DNA from: RGIG3009 sp045601465 | Lineage (GTDB): Bacteria; Bacillota; Clostridia; Oscillospirales; Acutalibacteraceae | Assembly: GCA_045601465.1 (NCBI GenBank) | Contig: JAZRZU010000035.1 | Span: forward strand, 1-5,080 | Direction: 5' to 3' | DNA length: 5,080 nucleotides | Shown: positions 1 to 5,080 of the stretch, piece after piece | Layout: each line of letters begins with the position of its first letter | Position numbering within the stretch: position 1 is the stretch's first letter | Made by a program: the position numbers and the translations under genes | Notes under the pieces: generated by a model | The model's database searches: none | What the model was told of the DNA's origin: nothing | Seen by the model: only the letters and a program-made list of their open reading frames with translations

Positions 1-1067
1 TGTTCAAACGACTCCAATAACTCCATTTGTTTACCGGTCAAATTCTTTGGCACTTCGACCGTTACCCGTGCGATCAGGTCACCCTTACCACGTCCGTTGA
101 CGTACGGGACCCCTTTTCCGCGCAAGCGAATCAACTCACCCGGTTGCGTTCCTTCCTTGATCGTATAGGGAACTCGCCCTTCCAACGTCGGAATCTCAAT
201 TTCGGCACCCAATGCCAACTGCGAAAACGTCAGTGGTAATTCGCACAAAAGATTATAGTCTTGCCGTTCAAAGATCGGGTGAGGACGCACGGAGATTTGC
301 ACCTCTAAATCACCGGCAGGACCGCCGTTTATCCCGGCATTTCCTTTGCCACGCACCGTCAAGATCTGTCCGTCATCGATACCGGCAGGAATATTGATTC
401 CCACCTTGGTGGTTACCCGCACTTGACCGCCACCACGGCAATCCGAACACGGTTGCTCAATGATCTTGCCCTTCCCTTGGCACCGTGAACAAACCGTCTG
501 GGTTTGCATTACCCCAAACGGTGTACGCTGTTGCCGTACCTCTTGACCGGTACCCCGGCAATTCGGGCAGGTCGTAGCCGACGTACCTTTTGCAGCGCCC
601 GATCCGCCACAGGTGCGACAGGTCTCCACCACCCGCACGTCTACCTGCTTACGGCAACCGGCGGCTGCTTCCTCAAACGAAATCACCACCGATGCCCCCG
701 CATCGCTGCCTCGACGAGGTGCGTTCGGGTTGGACCGACGTGCGCCGCCACCAAAAAAGGAAGAGAAAATATCCCCGAAATCAAAATCCTGTGCGCCCCA
801 GCTGCCGCCATAGCCACCACCGGCGCCGAAATTCGGGTCAACGCCGGCATGACCGAACTGGTCATAGCGTGCTTTCTTTTGGGAATCCGACAACACTTCA
901 TAGGCCTCGTTCACTTCTTTGAACGAAGCCTCTGCTTTAGCGTCACCGGGATGCAAATCCGGATGGAATTCTTTTGCCTTTTTTCGATAGGCTTTTTTTA
1001 TCTCATCGTCCGAGGCACCCTTTTGTACACCAAGCACCTCGTAAAAATCGCGTTTATCGCCAGCCAT
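1..1067 (-). CDS. dnaJ: Chaperone protein DnaJ (Hsp40), 3'-truncated by window edge
   Basis: Cytoplasmic type I J-protein that delivers unfolded clients to DnaK and stimulates its ATPase. My reverse-strand translation gives 355 codons plus two bases with no stop; the family is usually about 375-390 aa, so roughly the last 20-35 residues lie off the left edge. The J-domain spans about residues 5-72, with the essential HPD at 35-37 (FHPDLHPGD). A Gly/Phe-rich linker (about 72-118) contains the DFGDIFSSFFGG block. The zinc-binding domain has all four CxxCxGxG repeats: CRTCGGSG 150-157, CPNCRGTG 167-174, CSRCQGKG 193-200 and CSDCRGGG 207-214. The C-terminal substrate-binding domains begin near 220. 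The ATG at 1067 fits the usual N-terminus (MAGDKRDFYEVLGV) and has a GGAG Shine-Dalgarno (1076-1079) 8 nt upstream. It is the last gene seen in the operon, 69 nt after dnaK. No frameshift or missing key residue is visible in the part present. Confidence 0.98.
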   Translation of the reverse strand, partial: MAGDKRDFYEVLGVQKGASDDEIKKAYRKKAKEFHPDLHPGDAKAEASFKEVNEAYEVLSDSQKKARYDQFGHAGVDPNFGAGGGYGGSWGAQDFDFGDIFSSFFGGGARRSNPNAPRRGSDAGASVVISFEEAAAGCRKQVDVRVVETCRTCGGSGAAKGTSATTCPNCRGTGQEVRQQRTPFGVMQTQTVCSRCQGKGKIIEQPCSDCRGGGQVRVTTKVGINIPAGIDDGQILTVRGKGNAGINGGPAGDLEVQISVRPHPIFERQDYNLLCELPLTFSQLALGAEIEIPTLEGRVPYTIKEGTQPGELIRLRGKGVPYVNGRGKGDLIARVTVEVPKNLTGKQMELLESFE

Positions 1068-1090
1068 ATGTTACACTCCACAAATAAGAA

Positions 1091-1125
1091 TCAGTCGGGC
1101 TTTGGCGAACCCGAAGCCCGACTGA
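1091..1125 (-). repeat. Perfect inverted repeat (hairpin) in the dnaK-dnaJ gap
   Basis: Positions 1091-1102 and 1114-1125 are exact reverse complements (12-bp stem, G+C-rich, 11-nt loop). In the dnaK-dnaJ mRNA the stem begins 11 nt after the dnaK stop codon and ends 11 nt before the dnaJ Shine-Dalgarno. On the minus strand it is followed by a T-rich but interrupted stretch, TTCTTATTTG, not an uninterrupted U-run. It could therefore be a leaky intrinsic terminator/attenuator, or a stem that protects or directs processing of the dnaK 3' end and sets the DnaK:DnaJ ratio. The repeat is directly visible; the function is inference. Confidence 0.75.
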
Positions 1126-1136
1126 ACAGTTTTTCA

Positions 1137-2954
1137 TTAGTGAACTTCGCCGTTATAGTACCCCTCACCGGCATCCGGCGGCACGGTACCATCCTCGGTG
1201 GGAGCAGCACCATCGGTCGGGGCAGCAGCCTTGTAAACCTTTTCCGAAACTTCATAGAATTTCTTCATCAGTTCCTCTTGCGCTGCTTTGACCGCTTCAT
1301 CATCCTCGCCTTTGAGCGCTTCTTTGACAGCGTCGACCTTTGCCTGCAACTCGGTTTTGTCAGCTTCTTCTAATTTGTCACCCAGCTCTTCAATCGACTT
1401 CTCGCACTGGTACACCGCTTGGTCAGCACCGTTGCGCAGTTCCACCGTTTCCCGTTTTTTCTTATCTTCTTCGGCATACTGCTCGGCTTCCTTGACAGCC
1501 TTTTCCACGTCCTCTTTGGACATGTTGGTATTGGACGTGATGGTAATATGCTGTTCTTTACCGGTACCCAGATCCTTGGCGCTCACGTTTACAATACCGT
1601 TCGCGTCAATATCAAAGGTCACTTCGATCTGCGGCACACCACGACGGGCGGGCGCAATGCCGTCCAAGTGGAACATACCTAACGTTTTGTTGTCACGAGC
1701 AAACTCACGTTCACCCTGTAACACGTGTACCTCTACCGACGGCTGATTATCCTGCGCCGTGGAGAAGATCTGCGACTTTTTGGTGGGGATGGTGGTATTT
1801 CGCTCGATAACACGGGTCATAACGCCGCCCATCGTCTCAACACCCAGCGAAAGCGGTGTAACGTCAAGCAACAACAACCCTTTTACCTCGCCGCCGAGCA
1901 CACCGGCCTGCAAAGCAGCACCCATGGCGACACATTCATCGGGGTTGATACCCTTAAACGGTTCTTTACCCATGAACTTCTGCACCGCTTCCTGTACAGC
2001 GGGGATACGGGTGGAACCGCCAACCAACAACACCTTGTCGACTTCGGAAACCGACAAACCGCTATCGGATAATGCCTGTTTAACAGGCTTCATGGTCGCT
2101 TCTACTAAATCGGCGGTTAAACGGTTGAACTCGGCACGGGTCAGCGTCATATCCAAATGTTTCGGGCCGGTTGCATCCGCTGTAATAAACGGCAGATTGA
2201 TGTTGCTGGACATACCGCCGGACAACTCAATCTTGGTTTTTTCCGCAGCCTCACGCAACCGCTGTACCGCCATCTTATCCGCCGACAGATCCACGCCGGT
2301 CTCGTTGCGGAACCCGTCAATCAACCAGTTGACGATCTTCTGATCGAAATCGTCACCGCCTAAACGGTTGTTACCGGCGGTTGCCAACACTTCCTGAACA
2401 CCATCACCCATCTCGATAATGGATACGTCAAACGTACCGCCGCCCAGGTCATACACCATGATTTTCTGGTCGTTTTCTTTATCAATGCCATAAGCAAGCG
2501 CCGCTGCTGTGGGCTCGTTGATAATACGTTTAACTTCCAAACCGGCGATTTTACCGGCGTCTTTGGTTGCTTGACGCTGTGCATCGGTGAAATACGCCGG
2601 AACGGTGATAACCGCCTCGGTCACCTTGTCACCCAGATACGCTTCGGCATCCTGTTTTAATTTGGTCAAGATCATCGCCGAAATCTCTTGCGGTGTGTAG
2701 TTTTTGTCATCAATGGCTACTTTCTTAGCCGTACCCATATCCCGTTTAATGGACGAAATGGTGCGGTCGGGATTGGAAACTGCTTGCTGTTTTGCTACAC
2801 GACCAACAATACGCTCGCCGTCCTTCTTGAAAGCTACCACCGACGGAGTCGTGCGTGCGCCTTCTGCGTTGGGGATAACAACGGCTTCGCCGCCCTCAAT
2901 AACCGAAACGCACGAGTTCGTAGTACCTAAGTCAATACCAATAATTTTTGCCAT
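1137..2954 (-). CDS. dnaK: Molecular chaperone DnaK (Hsp70)
   Basis: Complete 605-aa cytoplasmic Hsp70, which binds exposed hydrophobic peptides in an ATP-controlled cycle with DnaJ and GrpE. All three family signatures are present in the nucleotide-binding domain: IDLGTTNS at 7-14, VYDLGGGTFDVSII at 167-180, and the adenosine-contacting LLVGGSTRIP at 309-318. K70, E147 and T174 correspond to E. coli K70, E171 and T199. The 24-residue offset between the first and the others shows that the ATPase-domain insert of Gram-negative DnaK is absent, as expected for Gram-positive Hsp70. The interdomain linker is GLLLLDVTPLSLG (359-371), followed by the beta-sandwich substrate domain (to about 475) and a charged helical lid (about 476-577). 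The tail ends GEGYYNGEVH, without the usual D-A-(D/E)-(F/Y)-x-E-V(D) type ending. The ATG at 2954 has a strong AGGAGG (2963-2968) 8 nt upstream. It lies 39 nt after grpE and is co-transcribed from the HrcA/CIRCE-controlled promoter. Confidence 0.99.
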   Translation of the reverse strand: MAKIIGIDLGTTNSCVSVIEGGEAVVIPNAEGARTTPSVVAFKKDGERIVGRVAKQQAVSNPDRTISSIKRDMGTAKKVAIDDKNYTPQEISAMILTKLKQDAEAYLGDKVTEAVITVPAYFTDAQRQATKDAGKIAGLEVKRIINEPTAAALAYGIDKENDQKIMVYDLGGGTFDVSIIEMGDGVQEVLATAGNNRLGGDDFDQKIVNWLIDGFRNETGVDLSADKMAVQRLREAAEKTKIELSGGMSSNINLPFITADATGPKHLDMTLTRAEFNRLTADLVEATMKPVKQALSDSGLSVSEVDKVLLVGGSTRIPAVQEAVQKFMGKEPFKGINPDECVAMGAALQAGVLGGEVKGLLLLDVTPLSLGVETMGGVMTRVIERNTTIPTKKSQIFSTAQDNQPSVEVHVLQGEREFARDNKTLGMFHLDGIAPARRGVPQIEVTFDIDANGIVNVSAKDLGTGKEQHITITSNTNMSKEDVEKAVKEAEQYAEEDKKKRETVELRNGADQAVYQCEKSIEELGDKLEEADKTELQAKVDAVKEALKGEDDEAVKAAQEELMKKFYEVSEKVYKAAAPTDGAAPTEDGTVPPDAGEGYYNGEVH

Positions 2955-2993
2955 GGAAAATGCCTCCTATTATAACTATATATGATACGAAAA

Positions 2994-3518
2994 TCAGTTT
3001 GCTACCTTGACCATTGCGGGACGAAGTACCCTTGCACCCAGCGCATAGCCTTTTTGGTAGACTTCGGTAACGGTTTCGGGTTCAACGCCGTCGGCGTCCT
3101 CCCGCATGACCGCATTATGCCGTTCGGGATCAAACACTTGATTGAGCGCCGGAATTTCTTCCAACCCCAGTGTTGCCAATGCCTCGCCTAACTGGCGAAC
3201 GACCATCTCAACACCTTTTCGGTAATCCTCACCGTCAGGAGCGTCTACCGCACGTTCCAGATTATCAATGCTGGGTAGCAACGCTTTAAGCACTTCTGCT
3301 TTGACAAACGATCCCAACTGTTCTTTTTCTTGGTCTGTGCGACGTTTGTAGTTGGCATACTCCGCCAATACCCGCTGATACTGGTCCTGCGTTTGTGTCA
3401 ACTGTTCTTGCAACTGCGCAATTTCAGTGTTGACAGGCTCTGCCGACTTATTCTCTTCCTCCGGCTGAACGTCCGTAATTTCGTCCTCCGGTATAAGATC
3501 CTTCTTTTCCTCTTCCAC
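2994..3518 (-). CDS. grpE: Nucleotide exchange factor GrpE (GTG start)
   Basis: Complete 174-aa GrpE, the dimeric exchange factor that releases ADP from DnaK. Its order of parts is typical. A disordered acidic N-terminus (1-30) has runs of Glu/Asp and is followed by a long coiled-coil helix (about 32-80) with ANYKRRTDQE at 55-64. Next come the four-helix-bundle segment (LLPSIDNLERAVD, 80-92) and the C-terminal beta-wing that contacts the DnaK ATPase domain. The wing carries the family signature FDPERHNAVM (129-138), then GYALGARVLRPAMVKV (157-172). The start is GTG at 3518, supported by AAGGAGG at 3526-3532 (7-nt spacing). This Shine-Dalgarno sits in the 16-nt gap after hrcA and overlaps no coding sequence. 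Length and motifs are normal for Gram-positive GrpE, and no defects are seen. Tight packing between hrcA and dnaK indicates a shared transcript. Confidence 0.98.
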   Translation of the reverse strand: MEEEKKDLIPEDEITDVQPEEENKSAEPVNTEIAQLQEQLTQTQDQYQRVLAEYANYKRRTDQEKEQLGSFVKAEVLKALLPSIDNLERAVDAPDGEDYRKGVEMVVRQLGEALATLGLEEIPALNQVFDPERHNAVMREDADGVEPETVTEVYQKGYALGARVLRPAMVKVAN

Positions 3519-3525
3519 GGAAACC

Positions 3526-3532
3526 CCTCCTT
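3526..3532 (-). promoter_or_regulatory. Ribosome binding site fixing the GTG start of grpE
   Basis: The minus strand reads AAGGAGG, a near-perfect anti-16S match, with 7 nt to GTG at 3518-3516. No ATG with comparable support lies near the expected N-terminus, so the site decides the start codon. It lies in the 16-nt hrcA-grpE gap, 2 nt beyond the hrcA stop codon. Confidence 0.85.
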
Positions 3533-3534
3533 GT

Positions 3535-4560
3535 TTATTCCAGTAGTTGTGTCAGTAACCGTCCGACCGACTGCGCTACATACTGTAAGCGCGGAATGGC
3601 ACGTGCATAATCCATTCGTACCGGTCCGATCAAGCCAAGCGCCCCGTTTTCTCGGTCGCCCAGCGCATACCGTGTCACAATAATACATGAACCTTGCAAT
3701 TCCGGCCGTGAACTCTCACTGCCCAATACCACACGCAACCCTTGCGGATGTGCGGCTAACATACCGGATAACCACTCACGTCTGGATAACAGCGTTAGTA
3801 ACGACTTTGCCTGTGACGGCAAATAATCCGGATGCTGTAACAAATTAAACTGCCCTGACAACCGCACCGCCGCTTCGGCAGCCTCGGTAGCCAACTCAAT
3901 AAACCCGGTCAACAAAGGCGCATAGCGTAATCCGTATTCGCCCAGCTGCACCAATAACCGCTGCGCCTGCGCTACACCAATATCGCACAACACGTTACCG
4001 GCAAACTCTCGATTCACGCACTCAGATATCTGAGCCAGTACCTGCGCCTCGCAAGGAGTATCCAGTCGGCAGACCTGGCTATGCAGATTCCCGTTATCGG
4101 TCATGAGCAAAATCGCAACCGCACGAGGACCAACCTGTAAAAACTCGATCTGCAACACCTTCGACTCGGTTTGGTCAGGCGTTGCCGCTACCGCTACCAC
4201 GCCGGTTTCGTGCGCCAACAATTCCGATGCCACCGAAATGACCTTCTCCGGATCACCCGCTGCGGTACTAAGCACCTCATCCATTTCCCGCTTGCTCTGC
4301 TCGGATAAAGGCCGATAATCCAACAATCGGTCAAGATAGAACCGAAATGCCTTGGCGGTAGGAACCCGTCCCGCCGAGGTATGCGGCTGTGTCAAGAACC
4401 CTTCCGCCGCCAAATCAGCCATATCGTTGCGGATGGTAGCCGAAGATACCGCTTGCTCTAACGCCTCTACCAACGCTTTGGACCCAACCGGTTCACCGGT
4501 ACGGATATACGTATTCACAATAGCAGAAACGATACGCTGTTTCCGCTGGCCCATCTCCAT
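3535..4560 (-). CDS. hrcA: Heat-inducible transcription repressor HrcA
   Basis: Complete 341-aa HrcA, the dimeric repressor that binds CIRCE operators of class I heat-shock operons and needs GroEL for activity in studied species. The N-terminal winged helix-turn-helix (about 4-75) reads QRKQRIVSAIVNTYIRTGEP, then VSSATIRNDMADL (38-50) as the recognition-helix region and QPHTSAGRVPT (58-68) as the wing. A central GAF-like and dimerisation region follows. The C-terminus has the family blocks GSESSRPELQ (280-289) and GLIGPVRMDYARAIPRL (309-325). I chose ATG 4560 because GAGGGGG (4568-4574) lies 7 nt upstream; ATG 4554 is two codons further in and less well spaced. A longer in-frame reading from GTG 4590 would start inside the CIRCE operator and is unlikely. 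As first gene of the operon behind CIRCE, it is expected to repress itself. No anomalies are seen. Confidence 0.98.
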   Translation of the reverse strand: MEMGQRKQRIVSAIVNTYIRTGEPVGSKALVEALEQAVSSATIRNDMADLAAEGFLTQPHTSAGRVPTAKAFRFYLDRLLDYRPLSEQSKREMDEVLSTAAGDPEKVISVASELLAHETGVVAVAATPDQTESKVLQIEFLQVGPRAVAILLMTDNGNLHSQVCRLDTPCEAQVLAQISECVNREFAGNVLCDIGVAQAQRLLVQLGEYGLRYAPLLTGFIELATEAAEAAVRLSGQFNLLQHPDYLPSQAKSLLTLLSRREWLSGMLAAHPQGLRVVLGSESSRPELQGSCIIVTRYALGDRENGALGLIGPVRMDYARAIPRLQYVAQSVGRLLTQLLE

Positions 4561-4567
4561 GCTGCCA

Positions 4568-4574
4568 CCCCCTC
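4568..4574 (-). promoter_or_regulatory. Ribosome binding site of hrcA
   Basis: The minus strand reads GAGGGGG, 7 nt before ATG 4560 and 13 nt before the alternative ATG 4554. This spacing favours the upstream ATG. It also argues against the GTG at 4590, which lies upstream of this site and within the operator. Confidence 0.7.
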
Positions 4575-4583
4575 TTCCGAGAA

Positions 4584-4610
4584 TTAGCACTCTTTCTAAT
4601 CGAGTGCTAA
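4584..4610 (-). promoter_or_regulatory. CIRCE operator (HrcA binding site)
   Basis: TTAGCACTC (4584-4592), a 9-nt spacer (4593-4601) and GAGTGCTAA (4602-4610) match the canonical CIRCE consensus TTAGCACTC-N9-GAGTGCTAA at every arm position. It lies 10 nt downstream of the predicted -10 box of the hrcA promoter, so it begins close to the transcription start and sits in the 5' UTR. HrcA bound here would block initiation or promoter escape. As RNA it could also form a 9-bp hairpin at the 5' end of the mRNA. The arms and spacing are seen directly; HrcA control is established for this element. Confidence 0.97.
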
Positions 4611-4620
4611 CCTTTCCTAT

Positions 4621-4649
4621 ACTTTACCATTCCCACCAGCATCTGTCAA
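4621..4649 (-). promoter_or_regulatory. Sigma-A-type promoter of the hrcA-grpE-dnaK-dnaJ operon
   Basis: On the minus strand a perfect -35 box TTGACA (4649-4644) is followed after exactly 17 nt by TAAAGT (4626-4621), a 4/6 match to TATAAT. Initiation is predicted near 4613-4615, immediately before the CIRCE element, leaving a 5' UTR of about 54 nt. A vegetative promoter with a CIRCE operator is the standard class I heat-shock arrangement. Confidence 0.8.
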
Positions 4650-4683
4650 TATGTATTTTATGAATCTTTTGTTAAATCACCGC

Positions 4684-4713
4684 TTGACAGACCTTTCTCT
4701 GACTGTATATAAT
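4684..4713 (+). promoter_or_regulatory. Sigma-A-type promoter of the divergent small gene
   Basis: TTGACA (4684-4689) and TATAAT (4708-4713) are both perfect consensus hexamers separated by 18 nt; TATATA at 4706-4711 would give a 16-nt spacing. Transcription would start near 4720, with a leader of about 45 nt before the ATG at 4767. It is divergent from the hrcA promoter, with the two -35 boxes 34 nt apart. No CIRCE or CtsR-type site was seen on this side, so expression may be constitutive. Confidence 0.8.
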
Positions 4714-4766
4714 ATGAACCAGGGTAAAAACTATACGGTGCCCTACTACCAAAGGAGGAATCACTG

Positions 4767-5015
4767 ATGGCAGAACAAAAAATTCATAATTTTGATTTTA
4801 ACAGACTAATGGAGTTTGCTTCCACCGCAAAAGGCGATGTATTTCTCAATACGCCCGATGGCGACGTATTAAATTTAAAAAGCCGCTTAACACAGTTGCT
4901 CGCACTTTCCAGTGCAATCGATTGGAGTCATATCGGCGAAGCCTCCGTCACCTGTACCGACTTAGAGGACGAATCTCGCTTATTCCGTCTGAACCTATAC
5001 GGCAAAGACAACTAA
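4767..5015 (+). CDS. Uncharacterised 82-aa acidic protein
   Basis: Likely a real gene: a consensus promoter, a strong Shine-Dalgarno AAAGGAGG (4751-4758) 8 nt before the ATG, a TAA stop and a terminator-like hairpin just after it. The 82-aa product is small, soluble-looking and acidic (13 Asp/Glu against 8 Lys/Arg), with one Cys (63), no signal peptide and no membrane segment. Visible parts are an N-terminal amphipathic stretch (FDFNRLMEFAST, 9-20), then a block that looks conserved in character (KGDVFLNTPDGDVLNLKSRL, 22-41), a hydrophobic LLALSSAIDW (44-53), and a beta-prone end (SRLFRLNLYG, 70-79). I cannot name the family. My unverified impression is that short proteins of this kind in Clostridia are sometimes auto-labelled 'polya polymerase', a label that a protein this short could not justify. 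It is transcribed away from the heat-shock operon, so a shared role is not implied. Confidence 0.85.
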   Translation: MAEQKIHNFDFNRLMEFASTAKGDVFLNTPDGDVLNLKSRLTQLLALSSAIDWSHIGEASVTCTDLEDESRLFRLNLYGKDN

Positions 5016-5026
5016 TCTTTCAAAAC

Positions 5027-5080
5027 AAAAAAAGGGAAGAAAAGCCCTGGGCTGTCGGCCCCCCCCTTTTTTTTTTTTTT
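5027..5080 (+). terminator. Probable intrinsic terminator after the small gene
   Basis: Starting 12 nt after the stop codon, AAAAAAAGGG (5027-5036) is complementary to CCCTTTTTTT (5064-5073). Within it GGGC (5049-5052) can pair with GCCC (5058-5061) around a 5-nt loop. A T-run follows to the edge of the window (5067-5080). Position and layout fit a Rho-independent terminator. The stem is interrupted and A/T-rich at its base, and the C8-T14 run at the window end may be partly a sequence artefact. Confidence 0.6.

Noticed and set aside
504..1373. A 289-codon open frame on the plus strand, antisense to dnaJ and the end of dnaK
   Set aside because: It lies opposite two unmistakable genes, has no family-like motifs, and its composition follows from the codon use of the opposite strand. 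It is a shadow, not a gene.
1759..2343. A 194-codon plus-strand open frame antisense to dnaK
   Set aside because: It is fully inside dnaK with no ribosome binding site or recognisable domain; long antisense frames opposite dnaK are a well-known annotation artefact.
2969..2974. TATAAT on the minus strand in the grpE-dnaK gap as an internal dnaK promoter
   Set aside because: No good -35 box at 16-18 nt (best match 3/6) and no extended -10. A start about 7 nt downstream would fall at or beyond the AGGAGG Shine-Dalgarno, so the transcript would lose it.
4614..4766. Search for CtsR (GGTCAAA repeats) or a second CIRCE in the divergent intergenic region
   Set aside because: No tandem GGTCAAA-type heptads and no further TTAGCACTC/GAGTGCTAA arms were found, so only one class I operator is supported.
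5043..5053. AGCCC-T-GGGCT palindrome as the terminator stem
   Set aside because: A one-base loop cannot form in RNA. The GGGC/GCCC stem with a 5-nt loop and the outer A7G3/C3T7 pairing are more plausible.
1..5080. CRISPR arrays, insertion sequences, tRNA or rRNA genes
   Set aside because: No repeated units with spacers, transposase-like frames, terminal inverted repeats, or recognisable tRNA/rRNA segments. The window is densely filled by the operon and one small gene.

Overview
The window carries the class I heat-shock operon of a Gram-positive, low-to-medium G+C bacterium, most likely a member of the Clostridia and plausibly a gut Oscillospiraceae/Ruminococcaceae-type organism. Three things support this: the gene order hrcA-grpE-dnaK-dnaJ, a perfect CIRCE operator in front of hrcA, and a DnaK that lacks the roughly 24-residue ATPase-domain segment present in the E. 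coli protein. The family-level placement is inferred from overall sequence feel and was not tested by a search.

Layout: almost everything from 1 to about 4650 is one minus-strand operon, read right to left. It starts with a sigma-A-type promoter (4621-4649) and the CIRCE operator (4584-4610). hrcA (4560-3535), grpE (3518-2994, GTG start), dnaK (2954-1137) and dnaJ (1067 to beyond the left edge, C-terminus missing) follow. Gaps are short (16, 39 and 69 nt) and every gene has its own Shine-Dalgarno sequence. The 69-nt dnaK-dnaJ gap holds a perfect 12-bp inverted repeat that could be a weak terminator/attenuator or an mRNA processing or stability element.

Divergently, a near-consensus promoter (4684-4713) drives a small plus-strand gene (4767-5015, 82 aa) whose function I cannot assign. 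It is followed by a terminator-like hairpin that runs into a C8-T14 homopolymer at the right edge of the window.

How it works together: DnaK, its J-domain co-chaperone DnaJ and its nucleotide exchange factor GrpE form the Hsp70 folding cycle. HrcA represses the operon through CIRCE and is expected to release it when heat or misfolded protein occupies GroEL (established for the family). The region is mostly ordinary core genome. The items worth a second look are the uncharacterised divergent gene, the unusual DnaK C-terminal tail, the dnaK-dnaJ hairpin and the homopolymer edge.
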